NCBI RefSeq assembly: GCF_030403435.1
Contig: NZ_JAUEPH010000001.1
Location: forward strand, 496,001-560,000
DNA length: 64,000 nucleotides
Reading direction: 5' to 3'
From: Algoriphagus sediminis
GTDB lineage: Bacteria > Bacteroidota > Bacteroidia > Cytophagales > Cyclobacteriaceae
Positions 10,201 to 18,226 of the stretch are shown here, piece after piece (within the stretch, counting starts at the first letter, position 1; each line of letters begins with the position of its first letter). The notes under the pieces were generated by a model. That model saw only the letters and a program-made list of their open reading frames with translations. It had not been told where the DNA came from and ran no database searches. The position numbers and the translations under genes were made by a program.

Positions 10201-10679
10201 TCACAGATGCTGGTGGAGAAGGAATCAAGCCACTCTCAGGCTCAACCAATGTTATACTTCGAAGCAATACCGTGGATTTGGGTCAGGCATCCGACCTTCA
10301 AGGTTACTCAGCTATGGCTTTTGGTGGTCAAAACCTTCTGATCGTGCCTAAGGACCCGGGTCATTTCGCCCTTGGAACTGTTGATTTGACAGACATTTCC
10401 TCGGTAATGTTACCAACAGCCTCAATGGGTCCGGTTAGTGAAGAAGTAATTTTCGAAATAAGACTGGATAGCCCTGATGGGACCAAGATTGGAGAAAGCA
10501 CCTTTAAGCAAGGCCCAATAGATCCAAATCAAGCCCCACCAATTACTGGGGCAGTAATGATTCCGGTTAATGCACCTTCAGACGGAGAAATGCACAAAGT
10601 GTTTGTAACAAGTCGCACGAAAAACGGAGGTGAGATTGGAACCTTCGTGGTTGCCGGAGCAATCTTCAATTCGAAATAA
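7233..10679 (+). CDS. ThuA - sorbosone-dehydrogenase-like - PKD - cytochrome c - CBM6-like lipoprotein
   Basis: An 1148-residue lipoprotein (lipobox LLASC). Order seen: ThuA/trehalose-utilisation domain at about 35-255 (KVLVFSKTEGYRH, GGGFVGIHAAADTEY); a PQQ-type glucose/sorbosone dehydrogenase beta-propeller at about 275-715 (CCHTGGSIAFDPDG, EVGPDARAD, LEYGNGW); a PKD domain near 720-805 (YEWNLGDGKTE); a monohaem cytochrome c with CKTCH at 887-891 and a downstream EVAMPANP giving the axial Met; and a C-terminal CBM6-like segment (EIRLDSPDGTKIGE). It probably acts in the periplasm or on the outer membrane, oxidising a sugar and passing electrons to its own haem. Substrate is unknown. The gene at 25680 has the same layout without ThuA. 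Confidence 0.88.
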   Translation: MKIPQNLKNLFIIALLLSFGLLASCSKKREGNPKVLVFSKTEGYRHQSIPAGIAAIQKLGEENGFDVDTTENAALINEENLSQYAAVIFLSTTSNILDHYQEADFERYIQSGGGFVGIHAAADTEYQWGWYNRLVGGYFADHPGINDPHPNVQPGVIDVVDNTHSSTSFLPSKWERTDEWYSYKKMFDGLNVLMTLDEDSYQGGLDMGEHPIAWYHDFDGGRAFYTGGGHTKESFEEELFLKHILAGIQYAIGDNEELDYTATKTQRVPEENRFTKTMLSVGEFTEPTEMTILPNLDVLIAQRRGEVLRYNNATGEISEIAKFDVYWQSGVQGVNAEEGLMGIQKDPNFETNGHVFVYYSPTGDEWVNRLSRFTYKDGVWDMDSEEVILDVASDRLICCHTGGSIAFDPDGNLFLSTGDNSTPFNQNDSEYILNGYAPLDQRPGREQWDARRSSGNANDLRGKILRIKVNEDGSYSIPEGNLYAQGQEGTRPEIFVQGNRNPYRISVDQKKGWVYWGEVGPDARADSLDSRGPRGYDEVNQAREAGNFGWPYFVGNNYPYYEFDFVNGKSIQAFDPMKPVNNSPNNTGVTELPPAQPAFIWYPYNESRDFPSLGSGGRNAMAGPVYYPDLYTAESKFPDYYEGKLFIYDWVRGWIKAVTMDENGDFYKMEPFMENTKFNALIDMEMGPDGQMYILEYGNGWFSKNDDSGLSRIDFNGGNRAPSVASVYMDKTSGKTPLTVNFTAEATDPENDELTYEWNLGDGKTETTSTPELTYTFNNIGDYEVTVTAKDPGGLEGTSMKASVYAGNIAPVVNIEIDGNQSFYFPGKEVKYSVNVMDEDTEGELDMSTLYVSADYLEGLDQAEADMGHQIVSDAMVGKSLVQALTCKTCHKEAEESIGPSYTKVAQKYSESDRDYLASKIMNGGGGVWGEVAMPANPNLKETEVRALVSYILSLDGVAAKPSLPASGSVNPTQGKAPSAAGVMVMTASFTDAGGEGIKPLSGSTNVILRSNTVDLGQASDLQGYSAMAFGGQNLLIVPKDPGHFALGTVDLTDISSVMLPTASMGPVSEEVIFEIRLDSPDGTKIGESTFKQGPIDPNQAPPITGAVMIPVNAPSDGEMHKVFVTSRTKNGGEIGTFVVAGAIFNSK

Positions 10680-10700
10680 GTGCAGAGCGTAAATGCGAAA

Positions 10701-10731
10701 AAGGCCAATCCGATCGGATTGGCCTTTTTTT
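10701..10731. terminator. Bidirectional palindromic terminator
   Basis: A 26-base perfect palindrome, AAGGCCAATCCGA followed by its exact complement, flanked by A-run and T-run. It lies between two convergent genes, 22 bases after one stop and 17 before the other, and can end both transcripts. Confidence 0.9.
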
Positions 10732-10747
10732 ATGAAATTCTCAGCTA

Positions 10748-11509
10748 TTATTTAATTGGCGAGAATGGTAAGGTTTTGAGCATTACTGCATCTACCTTCT
10801 CCACGATTTTTCCATTTGCCTCTGACTCATCACGAGCTTTGATCCAATCAGGATCTTTAAGGAAATTCTGGAAAGCCTCATCAAATGCCATTTGATTCCT
10901 ATGTCCTAGGAGATAAACTAATTTAGATTGACTTCCATCCTCCTCATCCGTAACCCAATAGAGATAATTTCGCAAGCCTTGCCTCTCAAAAAGCTCCTGA
11001 GTATGATCCTTAAATCTTCGTTGTAAATCGAACAGCTTATCATCGAAACAATGGTAGGTTCTCATTTGAATTACTCCGCTAGGCAAAGGCTTTGGGAGTT
11101 GATTTAGGCCTGGAGCCAAAACCATAAAGGTTTCCTCAATCCTTTTCACCAAAGCTCCATTTTCAGTAGATTTTTGATACGCCTCTGTCCACTCGGCATC
11201 ATTTAAGAATTGTTCCCAAAGCCTGTCTCTGGACGCCTTATCCGGATATCCCAAAATGTAGATTAAGGTATTTTCTTGGTTATCCACAGGAAGAAAATAA
11301 GCGATATTCTCCATTCCGATTCTTTCAAAAATGGAGAACGTGTGATTTTCAAATCGGGCGATCAAATCTTCCAATTTACCCTCATGAGCGTAATATTTTC
11401 GAATTTCAAAATATTTGGACTGAAAACCCATTGCCTCCTGAGCATGGGCCGCACTGACCATAAGAAATGCCATTAGGCTTAAGAATACTGTGTTTAAGGT
11501 TTTTTTCAT
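10748..11509 (-). CDS. Secreted NIPSNAP domain protein (two repeats)
   Basis: The ATG at 11509 begins a signal peptide (MKKTLNTVFLSLMAFLMVSA, cut after AHAQ), which is why I prefer it to an in-frame start 27 bases upstream. The mature protein holds two NIPSNAP-type ferredoxin-like repeats: FEIRKYYAHEGKLEDLIARF followed by FSIFERIGM, and IQMRTYHCFDDKLFDLQRRF followed by LFERQGL. The biochemical role of the family is not established in bacteria. It starts five bases after the stop of the TMEM220-like gene, so the two form a small operon. Confidence 0.85.
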   Translation of the reverse strand: MKKTLNTVFLSLMAFLMVSAAHAQEAMGFQSKYFEIRKYYAHEGKLEDLIARFENHTFSIFERIGMENIAYFLPVDNQENTLIYILGYPDKASRDRLWEQFLNDAEWTEAYQKSTENGALVKRIEETFMVLAPGLNQLPKPLPSGVIQMRTYHCFDDKLFDLQRRFKDHTQELFERQGLRNYLYWVTDEEDGSQSKLVYLLGHRNQMAFDEAFQNFLKDPDWIKARDESEANGKIVEKVDAVMLKTLPFSPIK

Positions 11510-11513
11510 AATG

Positions 11514-11891
11514 TTATTTTTTGTTCTTCCATGCATTCCAAAGTGCCGGACTTAAAACCAAGGCAATGATTAAAAGACCGAAGGTTTCTCTGGCCTCCTC
11601 CATTTGAGGAGTTTTCATCGTCAGGTCCTTCTGCTCTACTTCCTGGCTGATCCAGCTTCCTATCTCACCCGGGTAAAAATAAACCGCTCCAATCAAACAG
11701 ACGATCGTTAGGATTGTGAGTGGTATTTTCGGATAAACCTTTCGAATTCCCAGGTAACAAAAAATCATTGCCACCCCATAAAGACTCACCCAGATTTCAG
11801 GATCAGGGTCATTAAACTGCCAATAGGCAAAAAGGCCAAAGAGCAAAATCCAAAGACCAAAATAGTAGCTGAGAAAGTTTTTTGATTTCAT
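11514..11891 (-). CDS. TMEM220-like integral membrane protein
   Basis: A small membrane protein of 125 residues with about four hydrophobic segments. The sequence AYWQFNDPDPEIW followed by a YG-containing helix is the hallmark of the transmembrane family 220 domain, common in Bacteroidota and of unknown function. It is the upstream gene of a two-gene unit with the NIPSNAP protein. Confidence 0.78.
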   Translation of the reverse strand: MKSKNFLSYYFGLWILLFGLFAYWQFNDPDPEIWVSLYGVAMIFCYLGIRKVYPKIPLTILTIVCLIGAVYFYPGEIGSWISQEVEQKDLTMKTPQMEEARETFGLLIIALVLSPALWNAWKNKK

Positions 11892-12006
11892 TTAACCAAT
11901 AATACAAAATTCCTGGGATTGCGTCTCCCAAATGAGCCTAACCCAAAAATTGAATAATAGTAGTATATTTAAATGAATCGTATGGCCACTTTTTATTAAC
12001 AAAGCA

Positions 12007-13653
12007 TTGCGGAATATTAATCTCTTTATCCTATTTGTTTTTTTTAATTGTCTCCCTTTTTCGGGTAATTCCCAGCAAATATCTACTTCAGCAGATAGCA
12101 CTTCTAAAGGTAAAGTGGCTGACTACCCCGTCTACCTCGGAACGGATACGCTTTTTCTTATCTCATTACCTTCTGGGCCAGCAAGCCCTAAAGAGAGAGC
12201 TGAAGCTGTCAGTAATAGAATAAATGAGTTGATTCAGTCCAGGGCTGAACTTGACAGCACTGCTTTTGAGGTCTCACCTTATTCTGATGGCTATTACTTC
12301 ACCTATGAGGATAAGATTCTAATGGCCCTGACTGACGATGATATTAATCACCTCCAAGCAGAAGGTGACTCTCTTGCTCAGACATATTTGGGCGTTTTTA
12401 AATCCAAAGTACACGTCTATGCCAGCGAAAATAGCATCATAACCCAACTCTCTCAAGGAGGAATTTTCGTTGGAATTTTAGTCGTTTTAATTCTAATCGT
12501 AAGTTTTCTCAACCGGATTTTGAATCGTCTGATTGACAAACTTAAAAGTCGACTGGAGCGGTTTGTGCCAGATATTAAGATCAGGAATTATAAATTACTC
12601 ACTCAGGAAAACTCCCTGAAAGCAGCAGAAATCACTCTCAAAGTGGCCAAGATCATTTTTCTGCTACTCTTTATCAACATTGCCATGCCACTGGCCCTTT
12701 CGGTATTTCCGAGTACCAAAGGAATTGGGGAAACTCTTCTTGGTTACATCAAGGAACCCTTCTTTTATCTAGGAAGGGGATTGATAGGCTACATACCCGA
12801 ATTTGTAACAATTATTGTAATCATTATCGTTACCAGATTTGTGGTTAAGGGCCTAGAGTTCTTTGCCAATGAAATAGAAGGGGAACGACTTAAAATTTCG
12901 GGATTCTATCCAGAGTGGGCTAAACCAACCTTCAACCTGGTTAAGGTTATACTTTATGTTTTTGCATTCATAGTCATTTTCCCTTACCTACCAGGATCAG
13001 ATTCTCCTGCATTTCAAGGTGTGACAGTTTTTTTAGGAATTCTGATTTCTTTGGGCTCCACTTCAGCCATTAGTAATATCATAGCTGGACTTGTTCTGAT
13101 TTACATGAGAGCATTTAAAAAAGGGGATCGTGTGAAAATAGGTGATACCGTGGGAGATGTGATTGGAAAAAGCATGTTGGTAACCCGAGTTAAAACGATT
13201 AAAAATGAAGAGGTCACTATTCCAAATGCAACAATTCTCACTGGTAACACCATCAATTATTCAGTAGAGAATAATGGCCCGGGTTTGATCTTAAATACCG
13301 CTGTGACGATAGGATATGATGTCCCTTGGAGAAAAGTCCATGAAATGCTTATAGCTGCAGCCTCTAATACTAGAATGACCGAAAAAGAGCCAAAACCCTT
13401 TGTTCTGCAAACCAGTTTGGATGATTTTTATGTAAGCTACCAACTGAATGTTTACACAAAAAATCCAAAGAAATCCGCAGTGATTTATTCTGAACTTCAT
13501 GGAAATATCCAGGACGTTTTTGCCAAGGAGGGTGTAGAAATCATGTCCCCTCATTATAGAGAAAATCGTGAAGGTTCACTCACTATTCCTCCGGTGCATA
13601 TCCCGAAACCAAATGAGGATAAACCAAAAGAGAAACCTAATTTACCGGGGTAA
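12007..13653 (+). CDS. MscS family mechanosensitive ion channel
   Basis: A 548-residue membrane channel: signal peptide (ending in FSGNSQ), an extended periplasmic N-terminal region of about 120 residues, several TM helices from about residue 150, and the MscS core at about 340-430. The core includes the pore helix and beta domain (SLGSTSAISNIIAGLVLIY, AFKKGDRVKIGDTVGDVIG, EVTIPNA). Expected role is to release solutes under hypo-osmotic stress. No ATG precedes the signal peptide in frame, and TTG is the best start available; an in-frame stop lies at 11974. The next gene begins six bases after the stop. Confidence 0.9.
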   Translation: MRNINLFILFVFFNCLPFSGNSQQISTSADSTSKGKVADYPVYLGTDTLFLISLPSGPASPKERAEAVSNRINELIQSRAELDSTAFEVSPYSDGYYFTYEDKILMALTDDDINHLQAEGDSLAQTYLGVFKSKVHVYASENSIITQLSQGGIFVGILVVLILIVSFLNRILNRLIDKLKSRLERFVPDIKIRNYKLLTQENSLKAAEITLKVAKIIFLLLFINIAMPLALSVFPSTKGIGETLLGYIKEPFFYLGRGLIGYIPEFVTIIVIIIVTRFVVKGLEFFANEIEGERLKISGFYPEWAKPTFNLVKVILYVFAFIVIFPYLPGSDSPAFQGVTVFLGILISLGSTSAISNIIAGLVLIYMRAFKKGDRVKIGDTVGDVIGKSMLVTRVKTIKNEEVTIPNATILTGNTINYSVENNGPGLILNTAVTIGYDVPWRKVHEMLIAAASNTRMTEKEPKPFVLQTSLDDFYVSYQLNVYTKNPKKSAVIYSELHGNIQDVFAKEGVEIMSPHYRENREGSLTIPPVHIPKPNEDKPKEKPNLPG

Positions 13654-13658
13654 TTTAG

Positions 13659-14699
13659 ATGTCAAAAAAAACCACTACACTCATAATCCGGATTCTATTA
13701 TTCGGAGGAACTGCTGTTTCGCTTTATTTCGTCCCATGGATTATCCTTAATGCATGGATCTTACCTCTACCAAATACAGTTCAGGAGCAGTTAGAAGAGG
13801 CACTGGATTATGGTTTTGAAGGGGTAATAGTCTACGTCGATGAGGGCGGTAAGAAATCTGAATTTTATGCCGCAGGATGGCATGACAGGGACAAAAAAAA
13901 TCCAGCATATCCTGAAGCATTATTTAAAATCGCCAGTGTAAACAAGCTCTTTGTCGCAGTAAGTATCACCAAACTGGCCTCAGAAGGGAGAATTTCGCTT
14001 GATGGAACCCTTGATGAGTATTTTCCAGAATTTGGCGGAAGAATAGATAACTCAGATATTATAACTATTCGATCTATGGTGCAGCATAGAAGTGGGATTC
14101 CTAATTTCACCGATGAGCCTGGTTTCTGGGCTGATCCGCCTGATACCAAGGAAGGAGTACTTGAATTAGTGTTTGATAAGCCTGCGAACTTTGAGCCTGG
14201 AGCTGATTATGAATATTCTAACACTAATTACTTTTTGCTTTATGAACTAATTGAAAAAGCATCAGGAATCAGCCAATACGAATATATGAAGAGGGTCATT
14301 TTTGATCCTTTAGGTCTTAAAAACACTTATGTTTCCCTGGATCAAATTGATATGAATGAACTAATGAGTGGGTACTATGAAGGAATTCCAGAGGATATGA
14401 AATATGAGAACTATGGCTCTATGATTTCCTCGGCTGAAGATTTGGGTATTTTTCTTCGAGCTCTTAACGATGGTTCAGTATTCGGTCCCGGAGAAAGGGA
14501 CATCTATGCCTCCATTTATGAATTCAATCATACAGGCTTGATTCCGGGCTACCAAACTATTGCTGAGTATCATGAAGACATGGATACAGTCGTCATTCAG
14601 TTTACCAACACCACAGATTTTAATGGTTACAATTGGAATCTTTCAGAGGTTATTTACAACCGAATAATCAAGATTCTTAGAAAGCAAAGGAGCTCTTAA
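13659..14699 (+). CDS. Serine hydrolase, beta-lactamase / PBP4-like family
   Basis: A 346-residue class C beta-lactamase-fold hydrolase with an N-terminal TM anchor at residues 7-34. The catalytic triad of motifs is present: SVNK at 93-96 (SxxK), YSN at 186-188 (YxN) and HTG at 291-293 in place of KTG. Such proteins act in the periplasm as esterases, peptidases or amidases; the substrate cannot be told. It follows the MscS gene by five bases and is likely co-transcribed with it. A second member of this fold occurs at 51188. Confidence 0.87.
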   Translation: MSKKTTTLIIRILLFGGTAVSLYFVPWIILNAWILPLPNTVQEQLEEALDYGFEGVIVYVDEGGKKSEFYAAGWHDRDKKNPAYPEALFKIASVNKLFVAVSITKLASEGRISLDGTLDEYFPEFGGRIDNSDIITIRSMVQHRSGIPNFTDEPGFWADPPDTKEGVLELVFDKPANFEPGADYEYSNTNYFLLYELIEKASGISQYEYMKRVIFDPLGLKNTYVSLDQIDMNELMSGYYEGIPEDMKYENYGSMISSAEDLGIFLRALNDGSVFGPGERDIYASIYEFNHTGLIPGYQTIAEYHEDMDTVVIQFTNTTDFNGYNWNLSEVIYNRIIKILRKQRSS

Positions 14700-14821
14700 G
14701 GTCTCAGGCACCACCTTCTCAGGATTACTCTTTACTCTTCACAAAAATTGAATCTGGTCATAGCAGCAGACCAGCATTAGCATAAACTTCTTAAAAACCT
14801 TATTTCCTTTCTAATCCAAGA

Positions 14822-15772
14822 TTACCATTTTTCCAATCCCAGTAATTTTTTTCCCAAATCAGAAAGCTCGGCTCGGTCATATTTGGTTTGCTCCCAGTTT
14901 CTTGGATCGCCCGGAAAAGCATATCCTTCAGGCGCTATTCGATCTTTCCATGACTTGATTCTCCATGCCCGGAGGGTCTCATCATCCTCCTGGGCTGGCA
15001 TCATTGAGATATATTGGGCAATTCGAACCTTGTCAACAGAGTTATTTGGTCGAATTCCGTGAGGTTCAGAGCTATGGGAAATCAGTAGGTCTCCAGCTTC
15101 CAATGGGACCTTTACTATTTCATCTTCAAGGCCTGTAACATCTGGCTGGAAATAATCCCTATCCTCAGGCTGACTTAGCTTCCAGGTATCATAATTTCTA
15201 AATAACCAGGGAATACACTGAAAACCACCCATTTCGGGATCTATTTGATCCGCTAATGCAAGAACACCTTGAACATTTTGCGGCTTGGTCTCCGGATCAT
15301 AATCCCAGTGGATGAATCCTTTGTATCCATGCCCAGGCCGAATTGGAAAGTTTAGGTTCGCTCGATCTATGGTGACCCAAAGCTTCTCCGTCCCCCAAAT
15401 ATCTACGAATGCATCGTAAACTCTTTGAGTTTGTCTATTATTCCAAAGGTGCTGATTATTATAAACCTCAACCATACCTGTTCCGGCGAGCTCTTTCATC
15501 TGAATCGCTGCCCTAGCGGAAGTATACCAAGTTTCAGGATTTTTTGGATCCTTCTCATCAAATTCCCAGAGGAACTCTGCTGTCCTTTGGGCCTGATCTC
15601 GTGGTACGGCTTGTTTAATGATCACATAACCATTATGCTTCCAAAACTTCCAATCCTCCATACTTAGAACTCTTAAGGTTTCTGGAGTTGCAGTTTGCCT
15701 GAGATTAGAATCGCTACTCTTTGGCGTGGAAGGATTTCCTGGAATATCCTTGTGATGATTATCCGAGATCAT
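14822..15772 (-). CDS. Phytanoyl-CoA dioxygenase (PhyH) family protein
   Basis: A 316-residue Fe(II)/2-oxoglutarate-dependent oxygenase. The facial triad is visible as HWDYD (His155 and Asp157) and a distal His in SSEPHGIRPNN, with the Arg of DKVRIAQYI as likely 2-oxoglutarate ligand. N-terminal KHNGYVIIKQAV is typical of PhyH proteins. It has no signal peptide and is probably cytosolic. It stands alone on the minus strand between two plus-strand genes. Substrate unknown; the family ranges from fatty acyl-CoA to ectoine and secondary metabolites. Confidence 0.88.
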   Translation of the reverse strand: MISDNHHKDIPGNPSTPKSSDSNLRQTATPETLRVLSMEDWKFWKHNGYVIIKQAVPRDQAQRTAEFLWEFDEKDPKNPETWYTSARAAIQMKELAGTGMVEVYNNQHLWNNRQTQRVYDAFVDIWGTEKLWVTIDRANLNFPIRPGHGYKGFIHWDYDPETKPQNVQGVLALADQIDPEMGGFQCIPWLFRNYDTWKLSQPEDRDYFQPDVTGLEDEIVKVPLEAGDLLISHSSEPHGIRPNNSVDKVRIAQYISMMPAQEDDETLRAWRIKSWKDRIAPEGYAFPGDPRNWEQTKYDRAELSDLGKKLLGLEKW

Positions 15773-16019
15773 AGCCGATTTTTGGTTTATTTATATTCAA
15801 AGCTTTTCTTTTATATCCATAAAAGAAAGCTCAGATGAAAACCAAACAAGGTTTTTAACAGAAGTACTCATTTTTCGAGTAAACCTAAAATTCTATTCGA
15901 TCAGGTTAAATGACTCCATTACTTATCACATATTTTTTTAAGTTGCAGACTTTCCCTTAGCAAGGAAATCTAGGATAGCAAAGCCAGCAATAAATTGAAC
16001 TTAACTTTCTGAATCTTAC

Positions 16020-16838
16020 ATGAAAGATATATTAAGACTGCCCCTTGACCTCAGTAGGAAATTTGTAAAAGGCAAAGAATTAAAAAGTATTTCAGGGTTT
16101 GATAATCCCACACTCCGGGCTGTCCATAAAGCTATGCTTAGCACTTTGGACAAGGGTGGATCGGAAAAAGATTTAGAAGCTTTTGAGCGTTGTGAAAAGT
16201 ATAGGCGTACATTATTGAATGATGAAACCGAGGTCTCCCTTGATGTTTTTGAAAAGGGAAAAACCAGAGTTATTAGAGATATCTGCGCCTCAGATTCTTC
16301 CCCAAAGGGATGGGCAAAGTTCCTTTATTATTTAGCCAAAGCGGTAAAGAATCCGACTATACTGGAAATAGGAACGAATGTAGGTATATCAGGCTCCTAT
16401 TTATTGGAGTCAATAAAAGGAGGCAAAGGGAAATTGATCAGCTTGGAAGGAATTCCTGAATTGTGTGAATTGTCATCCAAACAGTTTTCTGGCATTGTGG
16501 ATTCTTCCCGATTTGAGGTCATTCAGGGGCTTTATGATAAAACCTTCGATCCATTAATCGAAAGAAAAATCCCATTCAACCTTGCCTTCATCGATGGAAA
16601 TCACAGAATGGAGCCTACACTTCATTATTTGGAAGCTTTAAAACCAATTATCGCTGACCCTGCAATTCTAGTTTTTGATGATATTTACTGGACCGACGAA
16701 ATGAAGGAGACATGGGAAATCATTAAGAAGGACCCCATTGTCAATTTCTCCATCGACTTACGCAGGCAAGGAATTGTGATCATAGATAAGAACGAAGCCA
16801 TTCACAACCAGAACTTCAAGTTCCAACTTTTTGCCTAG
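16020..16838 (+). CDS. Class I SAM-dependent methyltransferase (Methyltransf_24-like)
   Basis: A 272-residue protein whose C-terminal two thirds form a Rossmann methyltransferase: motif I ILEIGTNVGISGSYLL near residue 118, the acidic strand KLISLEGIPEL, and the motif IV region PFNLAFIDGNHRMEP with a later LVFDDIYW. This resembles the caffeoyl-CoA O-methyltransferase/Methyltransf_24 group that acts on small hydroxylated substrates. No signal peptide. Its stop overlaps by four bases with the stop of the convergent permease gene. Function beyond methyl transfer is not predictable. Confidence 0.85.
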   Translation: MKDILRLPLDLSRKFVKGKELKSISGFDNPTLRAVHKAMLSTLDKGGSEKDLEAFERCEKYRRTLLNDETEVSLDVFEKGKTRVIRDICASDSSPKGWAKFLYYLAKAVKNPTILEIGTNVGISGSYLLESIKGGKGKLISLEGIPELCELSSKQFSGIVDSSRFEVIQGLYDKTFDPLIERKIPFNLAFIDGNHRMEPTLHYLEALKPIIADPAILVFDDIYWTDEMKETWEIIKKDPIVNFSIDLRRQGIVIIDKNEAIHNQNFKFQLFA

Positions 16839-18214
16839 GCAGTCTTAAGTTTGTCTTTTACAAGGATCAAATAAAGCACTCCACTCAATAGCCAGGCAGG
16901 AAGCGTAAGGAATGAAAGGAAGATACCAGAAAAACTGGAAAGCAAATAGAAACAAAGCGGAGGAATGGACCAAGCGATAAACACCTTCCAGTTCACTTGA
17001 TTTGCAGGGAAATCCCCGGCTCTTTCGGTGACTTTGAAATAATGATCAAACACTATAATTGCACCCATTGGTGCTAAAATAAATCCGTACAAGGCAACGA
17101 AATCAAGAAGCTTCATGGCAAATGCTGGGAATAAACCTGCAATGGTAGCAAGCCCACCAGCTACCATGGTTACCCAGAAAGTGGAAGTTTTAGGTAATAT
17201 AGATTGAAAGGCCAATCCTGCACGATAAATGGTCGGATTCGCAGTGGTCCATCCAGCGATGACCACTGCCACAATCCCAAATGCACCTATGGCATTATAA
17301 GCCAATGGACCCGGTGCAACAGATGGAGCTAACCCCTGTTCGAGCATAGATTGTGCTTCCGGAGACTGAATATAAACTGCATAAAGCAAAGCTGCAGCGA
17401 TCCAAGCCATGTAATGCCCCACGTACATTCCAGCCGCGGTGGTCCATCCTACACTTGGAGTTTTTGCAAATCGAAAAACAGATAGGTCGGACATTCCCAC
17501 ATGCATCGCTGCATTGGCAAACCAAGACCAGATGGCTACATGCCAGAAAGTATACTTTATCTGACCTGGAAAAGGCTCAGATCCCTCACCCCAGATATTC
17601 CAGAAATCGGAAAAAGAACCAACTCCCAATTGATTTAAGGCTACAAGACCACACACCACGAATGCCAACACGATAAATGGTGACATCCAGTTTGCAGCCT
17701 TGCTAACCATACTATATCCTCTGGCTGCTATCAATGAAATCACAGCACCAATTGCCAAAACGATAACCACCCAGGTAACACTATTTGGCATGGTGTCCGT
17801 AAGCTTTGGCATTTCCATGTCAAAGGGCACACCGACGGCTGTAGCTGAAACCGTCACCATAGAACCTGCGAGAAAACAGAATAAAACCCCATTTGCAAGG
17901 TTATAAACGGTAACCAATTTTCTCCCACAAATCTTTTCGAGTTGGTAGTAAAGTGTAAGTCTATGCTTAACTGCAATTTCAGCTGTTAAAAATCTCCATG
18001 ATAAAACCGCAAGCAGGTTTCCAACCAATAGACCAACGATCAGGTCAAAGGCACTCACCCCAGCCGTCAGAAATAGAGGACCGATAACAAATTCAGTACC
18101 TGCCGCATGCTCTCCTGCATACATTCCTAAAAAGCTCTTCCAGCCTTTTAGTTGGGATTTCGGAACGGGCTCCCGTTCAAATTCGCTACTAGTAGTTTCT
18201 TGGTTATCTGACAT
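16835..18214 (-). CDS. NCS1-type purine-cytosine permease family transporter
   Basis: A 459-residue membrane protein with about 12 TM segments, resembling CodB and the cytosine/purine permeases (GEHAAGTEFVIGPLFL near the N terminus, and a conserved helix with NPTIYRAGLAFQSILP). It is the fourth gene of the rhamnose operon, starting 12 bases after the hydroxy-acid oxidase. A nucleobase carrier has no obvious place there, so it may carry L-rhamnose, lactate or another pathway compound; that is inference from position only. No rhaT- or fucP-like sugar porter is seen in this window. Confidence 0.85.
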   Translation of the reverse strand: MSDNQETTSSEFEREPVPKSQLKGWKSFLGMYAGEHAAGTEFVIGPLFLTAGVSAFDLIVGLLVGNLLAVLSWRFLTAEIAVKHRLTLYYQLEKICGRKLVTVYNLANGVLFCFLAGSMVTVSATAVGVPFDMEMPKLTDTMPNSVTWVVIVLAIGAVISLIAARGYSMVSKAANWMSPFIVLAFVVCGLVALNQLGVGSFSDFWNIWGEGSEPFPGQIKYTFWHVAIWSWFANAAMHVGMSDLSVFRFAKTPSVGWTTAAGMYVGHYMAWIAAALLYAVYIQSPEAQSMLEQGLAPSVAPGPLAYNAIGAFGIVAVVIAGWTTANPTIYRAGLAFQSILPKTSTFWVTMVAGGLATIAGLFPAFAMKLLDFVALYGFILAPMGAIIVFDHYFKVTERAGDFPANQVNWKVFIAWSIPPLCFYLLSSFSGIFLSFLTLPAWLLSGVLYLILVKDKLKTA

Positions 18215-18226
18215 GGGTTGGGTGTA

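Noticed and set aside
11892..12101. 69-codon minus-strand ORF between the TMEM220-like and MscS genes
   Set aside because: It overlaps the MscS N-terminal region in antisense and has no recognisable features.
14754..14774. Terminator for the PhyH gene (CTGGTC / GACCAG)
   Set aside because: The arms are short, the loop is nine bases and the nearest T-run on the minus strand is about ten bases away.
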